This document shows positions 58,101 through 64,000 of a DNA stretch of 64,000 bases, one piece after another. The stretch lies in NCBI GenBank assembly GCA_963816435.1, contig CAWFKS010000016.1, positions 186,001 through 250,000 of the forward strand, given 5' to 3'. This DNA comes from CAWFKS01 sp963816435. GTDB lineage: Bacteria; Pseudomonadota; Alphaproteobacteria; Rhizobiales; Rhizobiaceae. The translations under genes were made by a program, and so were the position numbers. Numbering within the stretch: position 1 is the stretch's first letter; the number at the start of each line of letters is the position of its first letter. Under the pieces are notes generated by a model. The model ran no database searches. It worked only from the letters and a program-made list of their open reading frames with translations, and had not been told where the DNA came from.

Positions 58101-59919
58101 TTTCCAGATCGCCATTGGTCAGGATCGGCTGGCGCACCTCGAGCCGCTTGCGACGCGAGGAGCCGATCAGGTCGAAGATGTTCGGCCGCGGCCCGATGAA
58201 CGACACCAGGCTCATCACCAGCTCCTCGCGGATCGGGTCGATCGGCGGGTTGGTGACCTGGGCGAAGTTCTGCTTGAAATAGGTGTAGAGCAGCTTCGAC
58301 TTGTCCGACATCGCCGAGATCGGCGTGTCGGTGCCCATCGAGCCGATCGCCTCCTGGCCGGTCGTGGCCATCGGCGCCATCAGGATGCGCGTGTCCTCCT
58401 GCGTGTAGCCGAAGGCCTGCTGGCGATCGAGCAGGGTGACGTCGCGCCTCAGCGCGCGCGGCTCCACCGGCTTCAGCTCTTCCAGGATGAGCTGGGTGTT
58501 GCCGAGCCACTGGCGGTAGGGGTGCTTGCGGGCGATCTCCGACTTGATCTCCTCGTCCGAGACGATGCGGCCCTTTTCCAGGTCGATCAAAAGCATGCGG
58601 CCGGGCTGCAGGCGCCAGCGCGTGACGATCTTTTCTTCCGGAATGTCGAGCACGCCGGCTTCCGAGGCCATGATGACGCGGTCGTCGTCGGTGACGACGT
58701 AGCGCGCCGGCCTCAGCCCGTTGCGGTCGAGCGTGGCGCCGATCTGCAGGCCGTCGGTGAAGGCGACCGCGGCCGGCCCGTCCCACGGCTCCATCAGCGC
58801 GGCGTGGTACTCGTAGAAAGCCTTGCGGTCCTCGTCCATGAGCTTGTTGCCGGCCCAGGCTTCCGGGATCAGCATCATCATGGCGTGGGCGAGCGAGTAG
58901 CCGCCCTGGTAGAGGAACTCCAGCGCGTTGTCGAAACAGGCGGTATCCGACTGCCCCTCGTAGGAGATCGGCCACAGCTTGGAGATGTCGTTGCCGAACA
59001 GTTCGGAATCGACCGACGCCTGGCGCGCCGCCATCCAGTTGACGTTGCCCCTTAGCGTGTTGATCTCGCCGTTGTGGGCGACCATGCGATAGGGATGCGC
59101 GAGCTTCCACGACGGGAAGGTGTTGGTCGAGAACCGCTGGTGGACCAGCACCAGCGCCGTCTCGAAGCGCGGATCGGTGAGGTCCTTGTAGTAGGCCCCC
59201 ACCTGGTAGGCCAGGAACATGCCCTTGTAGACGATGGTGCGCGCCGACATCGACACGATGTAGCAGCCATTGTCGTAGCCGCCGGTCTCCTCGTAGATGC
59301 GGCCCGAAATGACCTTGCGCAGGATGTAGAGGCGGCGCTCGTAGTCCTCGTCGCTCTCCACCGACGGGTCGCGTCCGATGAAGACCTGGCGATGCACCGG
59401 TTCGGAAGCCGCGATGTGCGGCGCCTTGGACAGCGAGGAATTGTCGACCGGCACGTCGCGGAAGCCGATCAGCGGCTGCCCCTCGGCCTGTGCCACCTCG
59501 GCGATGATGTCCTCGATATGGGCGCGCAGCTCCTCGTCGCGCGGCATGAAGACGTGGCCGACCGCGTAGGAGCCGGCCGGCGGCAGCTCGATGCCCTGCT
59601 TCGCCATCTCCTCGCGGAAGAAGCGGTCGGGAATCTGCACCAGCACGCCGGCGCCGTCGCCCATCAGCGGGTCGGCGCCGACCGCACCGCGATGGGTGAG
59701 GTTTTCCAGCATCGACAGGCCGTCGGCCAGGATCTGGTGCGACTTCGCGCCCTTCATGTTGGCGATGAAGCCGACGCCGCACGCGTCGTGCTCGCGGCGC
59801 GGGTCGTAGAGGCCGCGCGCGCCGGGCAGGCCCGACATGGAGGTGGTTTTGACGGCAGCCGCCTTCGTCTGGGCGGCCGGCGCAAGCGCAGTCGTCGCAG
59901 ATGGCGAAATGTCCGTCAT
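55195..59919 (-). CDS. gltB: Glutamate synthase large subunit GltB
   Basis: An intact 1574-residue alpha subunit that makes glutamate from glutamine and 2-oxoglutarate. The propeptide ends before Cys47 (REHDACGVGFIANMKG), the N-terminal nucleophile of the class II glutaminase domain (~47-420). The central domain follows, then the FMN/synthase domain (~830-1220; GGTGASPLTSLKHAG) with 3Fe-4S ligands in CLMMRKCHLNTCPVGIATQD, and the GxGxG helix domain (~1290-1500; VIRPADNARTIAENSIIVGNT). It starts the gltB-gltD transcript; ammonium assimilation with glutamine synthetase is the role. Confidence 0.97.
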   Translation of the reverse strand: MTDISPSATTALAPAAQTKAAAVKTTSMSGLPGARGLYDPRREHDACGVGFIANMKGAKSHQILADGLSMLENLTHRGAVGADPLMGDGAGVLVQIPDRFFREEMAKQGIELPPAGSYAVGHVFMPRDEELRAHIEDIIAEVAQAEGQPLIGFRDVPVDNSSLSKAPHIAASEPVHRQVFIGRDPSVESDEDYERRLYILRKVISGRIYEETGGYDNGCYIVSMSARTIVYKGMFLAYQVGAYYKDLTDPRFETALVLVHQRFSTNTFPSWKLAHPYRMVAHNGEINTLRGNVNWMAARQASVDSELFGNDISKLWPISYEGQSDTACFDNALEFLYQGGYSLAHAMMMLIPEAWAGNKLMDEDRKAFYEYHAALMEPWDGPAAVAFTDGLQIGATLDRNGLRPARYVVTDDDRVIMASEAGVLDIPEEKIVTRWRLQPGRMLLIDLEKGRIVSDEEIKSEIARKHPYRQWLGNTQLILEELKPVEPRALRRDVTLLDRQQAFGYTQEDTRILMAPMATTGQEAIGSMGTDTPISAMSDKSKLLYTYFKQNFAQVTNPPIDPIREELVMSLVSFIGPRPNIFDLIGSSRRKRLEVRQPILTNGDLEKIRSIGHTEDRFDTKTLDITYAVQEGAAGMPGALTRLCDRAEAAVAGGYNIIILSDRQIGPDRIAIPMLLATAAVHHHLIRKGLRTAVGLVVESGEPREVHHFCCLAGYGAEAINPYLAFDTLVDMHRRGEFPPEVDPQEVVTRYIKSIGKGILKVMSKMGISTYQSYCGAQIFDAIGLSSEFVEQYFTGTATMIEGVGLEEVSAETVSRHQSAFSEDPVLRNALDVGGEYMYRIRGEQHMWTPDAVALLQHAVRRGSWETYKEFSAQIDAEVAKARTIRGLFTIRTADATGRKPVPIDEVEPATEIVKRFSTGAMSFGSISREAHTTLAIAMNRIGGKSNTGEGGEEADRYRPLPGGGQNPERSAIKQVASGRFGVTAEYLVNSDMMQIKVAQGAKPGEGGQLPGHKVDATIAKVRHSTPGVGLISPPPHHDIYSIEDLAQLIYDLKNVNPSGDVSVKLVSEVGVGTVAAGVAKARADHITIAGYDGGTGASPLTSLKHAGSPWEIGLAETHQTLVLNGLRSRVALQVDGGLRTGRDVVVGALLGADEFGFSTAPLIAAGCLMMRKCHLNTCPVGIATQDPVLRKRFKGAPEHVINYFFYIAEEVRELLAAMGYRKIEEIVGESDLLAKHEMIEHWKARGLDFTRIFYKPDAPKDAIRWTERQKHPIDDVLDRRLIEQAMPALETREPVTIEMPIRNTDRSTGAMLSGEVAKRFGHKGLRDDTISVKLTGTAGQSFGAFLAHGISFDLIGDGNDYVGKGLSGGRIVIRPADNARTIAENSIIVGNTVLYGAIEGECYFRGVAGERFAVRNSGAVAVVEGVGDHGCEYMTGGVVVVLGYTGRNFAAGMSGGVAYILDEEGDFAERCNMAMVELEPVPEEDDMLEKLHHHGGDLAHKGRVDVSGDMTRHDEERLVQLISNHMHYTASPRARQLLDNWADYRGKFRKVMPVEYRRALQEMERMRMGLAAE

Positions 59920-60438
59920 CGTTCCTTCCTCCGTTTCGCGCCCGCAGGCGCCTCAGCGGTTGCCGGGCGGCACGAACATCGCGCAGTCCCGGCTGGTTAA
60001 GCGGCATATCTTCCGAAAAGCCGTCGAGCCGTGGTGGCGGTCCGCAAATCCCGCCTTGCGGTAACGGCACGTCGCCGGCCATGCAAGCCGTCACCTGCCG
60101 GGATACCGCTCGCAACAAGCGCCGGACCGGCGTCCAACCATACGCCAATCCGGCAGCCGATGCGCGGATAAATAAGACAGCAATGCTGTCCTAATTGCAT
60201 ATGGCAGAAAAGCTCGCGCCCCGCAAGACGGAAACGACAAGTTTGCAGCCCTTTGCCGCAACAATCTTACGCGACCGGTCGCCCCGCAGCAACTTTCCGT
60301 CTCGGGGCCGTTCACGCTCGCGCGCGACCCTACCCTGCGGTGGAACGTCGCCCGCAGCCGCGCCCACCGCCCCCTTGCCCCGTCGGCGTGGCGAAGGCAA
60401 AGTCGCCCCGCCTCCCTCATCCTTTTCCGGAAAAAGAC
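59920..60438. other. 519-bp gene-free region between divergent gltB and threonine aldolase genes
   Basis: The only gap over 300 bp. It must contain the promoters of both genes. It holds an AT-richer core near 60165-60205 with a perfect 15-bp palindrome (60176-60190). The right half (60290-60430) is GC-rich with short palindromic pieces. Small ORFs in it (for example 60195-60455) have Arg/Pro-rich compositions and no recognisable protein features; I do not call a gene. Confidence 0.6.
60176..60190. promoter_or_regulatory. 15-bp palindrome GACAGCA-A-TGCTGTC upstream of gltB
   Basis: A perfect 7-bp inverted repeat with one central base in an AT-rich context, about 260 bases from both flanking start codons. 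It is a candidate operator; the regulator is unknown. Confidence 0.4.
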
Positions 60439-61488
60439 ATGAATTTCGCCTCTGACAACTGGGCCGGCGCCCATCCGAAGATTGCCGCCGCATTGGTGGA
60501 CCACGCCTCCGGCTTCGCCGCCGCCTACGGAACCAGCGATCTCGACAGGAAGGTCGAGCGCACGTTCGCCGAGATATTCGAGCGCGAGGTGGCGGTGTTC
60601 TTCGTCGCCACCGGCACGGCGGCGAACTCGCTGTCGATGACGGCGCTGAACCGGCCGGGCGGCGTCGCCTTCGCCCACCGCGAGGCGCACATGCTGGCCG
60701 ACGAGTGCGGCGCGCCGGAATATTTCACCGGCGGCGCCCGGTTGTGCCCGGTCGACGGCGCGCTCGGGCGGATGGACCCGCGCGAACTCGACGCCGCAAT
60801 CCGCCGCTACCCTGCGGAATTCATCCACTCCGGCCAGCCGATGGCGGTGTCCGTCACCCAGACGACGGAGGTCGGCACCGTCTATTCGCTCGATGCCATC
60901 GCCGGGATCTCCGAGGTGGCGAAGCGCCACGGCCTGCCGCTGCACATGGACGGCGCCCGCTTCGCCAATGCGCTCGCCGCGCTCGACACCACGCCGGCCG
61001 AGATGACCTGGAAGCGCGGCGTCGACATTCTCTCCTTCGGCGGCACCAAGAACGGCTGCTGGTGCGCCGAGGCGGTCGTCGTGTTCGACCCCGCAAAGGC
61101 CGCCGACATCCCCTTCCTCAGGAAGCGCGCCGCACAGCTGTTTTCGAAGTCGCGCTTCATCGCCGCCCAGTTCGAGGCCTATTTCGCCGACGGGCTGTGG
61201 CTGGAAACCGCGCGCCACTCCAACGCCATGGCGGCGCGGCTGGCCGCCCATGTCGACACGGCGTCCGGCGCGCGGCTCGGCTGGAAGCCCGGCGCCAACG
61301 AGGTGTTCCCTATCCTGCCGAAGGACCGCGCCGAGGCGCTGCGCAAGGATGGTGCCGTCTTCTATCCATGGCACCCGCCGCATGGCTTTGCCGGCTCGAT
61401 CGGCGAGGACGAGACGATGACGCGCTTCGTCACCAGCTTCGCTACGACGCAGGAAGAGGTCGACCGCTTCGGCGAACTGATCGCCTGA
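60439..61488 (+). CDS. Low-specificity L-threonine aldolase-like PLP enzyme
   Basis: A 349-residue beta-eliminating-lyase-fold enzyme. FASDNWAGAHPKI at the start, FVATGTAANSLSM for the phosphate loop, LPLHMDGARFANALAAL with the PLP-contacting Asp, and the PLP Lys in LSFGGTKNGCWCAEA are typical of threonine aldolases, which split threonine or allo-threonine into glycine and acetaldehyde. ATG 60439 follows GGAAAAAGAC. Monocistronic; the bufferin-like locus starts 150 bases later on the same strand. Confidence 0.92.
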   Translation: MNFASDNWAGAHPKIAAALVDHASGFAAAYGTSDLDRKVERTFAEIFEREVAVFFVATGTAANSLSMTALNRPGGVAFAHREAHMLADECGAPEYFTGGARLCPVDGALGRMDPRELDAAIRRYPAEFIHSGQPMAVSVTQTTEVGTVYSLDAIAGISEVAKRHGLPLHMDGARFANALAALDTTPAEMTWKRGVDILSFGGTKNGCWCAEAVVVFDPAKAADIPFLRKRAAQLFSKSRFIAAQFEAYFADGLWLETARHSNAMAARLAAHVDTASGARLGWKPGANEVFPILPKDRAEALRKDGAVFYPWHPPHGFAGSIGEDETMTRFVTSFATTQEEVDRFGELIA

Positions 61489-61589
61489 CGCCAGCCACGG
61501 CGCACGGCGCGCTTCACGCCACCGTCAGCACCACGTGAGAACTGGTCGCGCGCCATTGATTTCACAGTGACCGCCGCCTCTGGAACATG

Positions 61590-61621
61590 GGTTGCGACCG
61601 GAAAACGAACCGGTTGCAACC
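61590..61621. promoter_or_regulatory. Paired GGTTGC(G/A)ACC boxes forming an inverted repeat before bufA
   Basis: GGTTGCGACCGG (61590-61601) and CCGGTTGCAACC (61610-61621) are complementary at 11 of 12 positions around AAAACGAA. They also read as two copies of the palindromic decamer GGTTGCAACC, starts 22 bp apart (about two helical turns), ending 19 bases before the bufA ATG. This could be a paired operator or a leader hairpin. Confidence 0.5.
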
Positions 61622-61640
61622 ACACCCAGAGGAGGACTCC

Positions 61641-62000
61641 ATGTCCGTCAGGAAATCCACCGTCACCGCCGCAGGGCTCGCCGGCGCCGTCGCCGTGGCG
61701 CTCGGTTCCATCGCCATGGCCGCGCCGATGAGCGAGGACGCGATGATGGCCAGCAAGGCGGCCGGCAACGTCCAGTGCTACGGCGTCGCGCTTGCCGGCC
61801 AGAACGACTGCGCCGCCGGCCCCGGCACCACCTGCGCCGGCACCTCCAAGGTCGACTACCAGGGCAACGCCTGGACCATGGTCAAGGACGGCACCTGCGA
61901 GACTTCGATGCCGGTGCTCGGCAAGTCCGGCGACACCGTCGAGCTTCCCGGCGACCGCATGGGCTCGCTGAAGCCGCTCGACCGCGACCGTCCGTCGTAA
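61641..62000 (+). CDS. bufA: DUF2282 bufferin-type RiPP precursor (BufA)
   Basis: A 119-residue exported peptide precursor. A long signal peptide (~28 residues, ending ..SIAMAA) is followed by a short Met/Ala-rich spacer and the conserved core with four Cys: VQCYGVALAGQNDCAAG (Cys46, 57), TTCAGTSKVDYQGNAWTMV (Cys65) and DGTCETS (Cys86). This matches the DUF2282 family, precursors reported in Caulobacter as copper-binding bufferins in which core Cys residues are turned into thiooxazoles by the DUF692 oxidase. GAGGAGG lies before ATG 61641. First gene of the bufA-bufB-bufC-bufD run. The metal and the modification in this organism are inferred from the family. Confidence 0.9.
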   Translation: MSVRKSTVTAAGLAGAVAVALGSIAMAAPMSEDAMMASKAAGNVQCYGVALAGQNDCAAGPGTTCAGTSKVDYQGNAWTMVKDGTCETSMPVLGKSGDTVELPGDRMGSLKPLDRDRPS

Positions 62001-62038
62001 GCGGAACGCAAGGCCGGAAACGCGGGAGGAGGAAGCCG

Positions 62039-62962
62039 ATGACCGTTCACGCCACCATCGCCGGCGCTACACGGCGCGCCTTGCCCGCGTTTCCGCTTGC
62101 CGGCCGCTCCGGCGCCAGCTTCAAGCCGCAGCATCTCGGCGCGATCCTGGAAGACGGCAAAGACGCCGTCGGTTTCCTGGAGGTGCACGCCGAGAACTAC
62201 ATGGGCGACGGCGGTCCGCCGCATGCCGCGCTGACGCGAGTGCGCGAGAGCTTCCCCGTCTCCCTCCACGGCGTCGCCATGTCGATCGGCGGCGAAAAGC
62301 CGCTCGACGAGGACCATCTCGCGCGGTTCGCCGAGCTTGTGCGCCGCTACGAGCCGGCGCTGGTGTCCGAGCACCTCGCCTGGTCGACGCATGACGACGT
62401 CTTCTTCAACGACCTGCTGCCCCTGCCCTACACAGACGAGACTCTGGCGAGAATCTGCGGGCACATCGGGCGCATGCAGGAGGCGATCGGCCGCGAAATC
62501 CTGCTCGAAAACCCTTCGACCTACGTGCTGTTTGCCGAATCGACCTGGAGCGAGACCGATTTCATGCGCGAGATCGCCGCGCGCACCGGATGCGGCCTGC
62601 TTCTCGACATCAACAACGTCTTCGTTTCGGCCACCAATCACGGCTACTCGGCGATCTCGTATCTCGGCGATTTCCCGCTCGACAAGGTCGGCGAGATCCA
62701 CCTGGCCGGCCACGATACACAAGCCGACGACGACGGCAGGCCATTGCTGATCGACAGCCACGACCGGCCGGTCGCCGACCCGGTGTGGACGCTCTACGAC
62801 ATGGTGATCCGGCAGTGCGGGCCGCTGCCGACGCTGGTGGAATGGGACAACGAGGTGCCGGACTGGCCGGTGCTGCGCGCCGAAGCCGCCGCCGCACAGG
62901 CGATCCTCGACCGCCACGCCGCCGACTTCATGCTCGGGCGGAGCCATGCCGCCAATGGCTGA
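62039..62962 (+). CDS. bufB: DUF692 multinuclear non-heme iron oxidase (MNIO) of the bufferin locus (BufB)
   Basis: A 307-residue TIM-barrel enzyme. Conserved metal-ligand segments are FLEVHAENYMGDGG, SLHGVAMSIGG, LVSEHLAWS, ILLENPSTYV, LLLDINNVFVSATNHG, IHLAGHD, LIDSHDRPVADPVW and LVEWDNEVPDW. Family members use two or three iron ions and oxygen to rework Cys residues in RiPP precursors; here the substrate should be the BufA peptide. GGAGGAGGAAG precedes ATG 62039. It is 38 bases after bufA, and its end overlaps the bufC start. Confidence 0.93.
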   Translation: MTVHATIAGATRRALPAFPLAGRSGASFKPQHLGAILEDGKDAVGFLEVHAENYMGDGGPPHAALTRVRESFPVSLHGVAMSIGGEKPLDEDHLARFAELVRRYEPALVSEHLAWSTHDDVFFNDLLPLPYTDETLARICGHIGRMQEAIGREILLENPSTYVLFAESTWSETDFMREIAARTGCGLLLDINNVFVSATNHGYSAISYLGDFPLDKVGEIHLAGHDTQADDDGRPLLIDSHDRPVADPVWTLYDMVIRQCGPLPTLVEWDNEVPDWPVLRAEAAAAQAILDRHAADFMLGRSHAANG

Positions 62963-63735
62963 GCGGGCAAATTCGCGCGACGATGGCTACGCCGCCGCCT
63001 TCGGCGCGACGCTGCTCGACCCCGGCCGGCCGGACCCGGCGATCGTCGGCAGCGCCTTTGGCCCGGTGGCGAAGAAGCGCTACGCCGTCTATCGCAACAA
63101 TGTGACGGTCGGGCTGATCGACGCGATGGCCGACATCTTCCCCGCCATCCGCAAGCTGCTCGGAGAAACGAATTTCCGTCATCTCGCCCGCGAGTTCGTT
63201 CGCGCCGAGCCGCCGGCCTCGCCGCTGCTGTTCCGCTACGGGGCCGGGTTTCCCGATTTCATCGAAAAATTCGAGCCGCTCGCCGACTGGCCGTATCTGG
63301 CCGACGTGGCGCGGCTGGAACTCGCCTGGCTGGCCGCCTACCACGCCGCCGACGCCACGCCGCTCCAGCCGGAGGACCTCGCGCGGACCGCGCCCGAGGA
63401 GACTGGCCGCATTGAGGTTCGTTCCGCATCCGGCGCTTCGCGTGGTGCGCTCGCGCTACGCCGTGGCAACGATCTTCCACGCCTATCGCGGCGCGGAACC
63501 GCCCGGCCGCATCGACGCCGGCATCGCCCAGACCGCGCTGGTGACGCGGCCGGGCATGCATGTCGGGGTGCGCGGCATCGGAGCCGGCGCGGCCGCCTTC
63601 GTCGAGAGCCTCGCGGCCGGCTCCACCTTGGCCGAGGCGGCCGGCGCCGGAGAAGAGGCGGACGGCGACTTCGACCTTTCGGGCGCGATCGCGCTGGTCG
63701 TGAGTGCCGGCGCCTTCACCGCCACGAAAAACTGA
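62946..63735 (+). CDS. bufC: DUF2063 partner protein of the bufferin locus (BufC), frameshifted
   Basis: A DUF2063 protein. The N-terminal domain has RYAVYRNNVTVGLIDAMADIFPAIRKLLGE, FVRAEPPASPLLFRYGAGFPDFI and LADVARLELAWLAAYHA. After EETGR the frame breaks; removing A at 63411 joins LRFVPHPALRVVRSRYAVATIFHAYRG and the all-Ala/Gly C-terminal domain, ~262 residues in all. In DUF692 systems this type of protein recruits the precursor to the oxidase. ATG 62946 overlaps the bufB end (ATG 62955 is also possible). Confidence 0.88.
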
Positions 63736-63758
63736 ACGGGACGGGGAGCGCAAAAAAT

Positions 63759-64000
63759 ATGGGAAATCTGGCTGACCAAATCGTGCGGCTGCACGCGGCG
63801 GTCTTCGGCACGATGGAACGGGCGCTCGACGGCTGGTTCCTGGGGCTGGCGGCCCGCTTCACCTTCGCCTCGGTGCTCTATCTCTATTTCTGGAATTCCT
63901 TCCACACCAAGGTCGGCGACGGGTTTTTCGGCTTCTTCCACGTGTCCTCGGGCGCCTACTACCAGATCGCGCTGCCGGCGGTGCTGGCAGCCGGCGGCGA
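63759..64000 (+). CDS. bufD: DoxX-like membrane protein of the bufferin locus (BufD), cut by window end
   Basis: The first 80 residues are visible: MGNLADQIVRLHAAVFGTMERAL, then a helix (WFLGLAARFTFASVLYLYFWNSF) and the start of a second (YYQIALPAVLAAGG). DoxX-family proteins are four-helix membrane proteins and are a frequent fourth gene of DUF2282-DUF692-DUF2063 loci, possibly for redox or export functions. It starts 23 bases after bufC; GGGGAGCG lies in front of ATG 63759. Confidence 0.82.
   Translation, partial: MGNLADQIVRLHAAVFGTMERALDGWFLGLAARFTFASVLYLYFWNSFHTKVGDGFFGFFHVSSGAYYQIALPAVLAAGG

Noticed and set aside
55336..59055. A 1239-codon plus-strand ORF opposite gltB
   Set aside because: Antisense shadow caused by high GC codon bias; gltB is intact and conserved along its whole length.
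60195..60455. Small ORF of 86 codons between gltB and the threonine aldolase gene
   Set aside because: Arg/Pro/Ser-rich, no domain and no conserved start; it runs into the aldolase start in another frame.

Overview
The window is chromosomal DNA of a high-GC alphaproteobacterium, most likely order Hyphomicrobiales (Rhizobiales) and close to the Mesorhizobium/Phyllobacteriaceae branch. This rests on gene content: homospermidine synthase, an Omp10-like lipoprotein, a DUF882/M15 protein, DUF1007 beside a NicO exporter, DenD, a DUF692/DUF2063 locus, and palindromic repeats of a type common in rhizobial genomes. I see no tRNA, rRNA, CRISPR array, transposase or prophage block. Genes are dense on both strands. 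Only one gene-free gap exceeds 300 bp (59920-60438).

Layout. 1-4.2 kb: the 5' end of a CheB/CheR hybrid, a receiver-domain protein, an amidase carrying an in-frame palindromic repeat, and a LysR regulator that shares a 34-bp upstream element with the amidase. 4.3-8.8 kb: a two-gene PQQ dehydrogenase (soluble propeller plus small membrane subunit), then DUF1007 and NicO genes for Ni/Co handling. 8.8-16 kb: GIY-YIG protein, a 188-bp inverted-repeat element, a GNAT/SDR/small membrane protein/DenD gene run, an aminotransferase, an SLC13 permease and a second SDR. 16-23.5 kb: lipoprotein esterase, a TRAP transporter (dctPQM) and the molybdate transporter modABC. 23.7-29.3 kb: TerB-like protein, tRNA hydroxylation protein TrhO, N-acetylmuramidase, KDPG aldolase and an M15-like protein. 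29.5-38.3 kb: NtrC-type regulator, oligoendopeptidase F, methyltransferase, a toxin-antitoxin pair, a DUF3445 protein, ilvD and a probable inactive serine protease.

38.6-50.9 kb: homospermidine synthase, Omp10-like lipoprotein, a PaaK-like protein, a 5'-nucleotidase-LysM fusion, ferrochelatase, a stomatin/NfeD pair, KdsD, an outer-membrane barrel and GalU. 51-60 kb: a lytic transglycosylase, an SGNH protein and glutamate synthase (gltD, gltB). 60.4-64 kb: threonine aldolase, then a bufferin-type RiPP locus (bufA, bufB, bufC and a truncated bufD). This is the most interesting system here: a small exported Cys-containing precursor with a DUF692 oxidase and a DUF2063 partner.

A caution on quality: about a dozen otherwise well-conserved genes (amidase, PQQ dehydrogenase, dctM, modC, modA, muramidase, sigma-54 regulator, nucleotidase, hemH, gltD, bufC) are broken by indels, nearly all resolved by removing one base. 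This looks more like systematic sequence error than decay. I give each such gene as one locus and state where the reading frame shifts.
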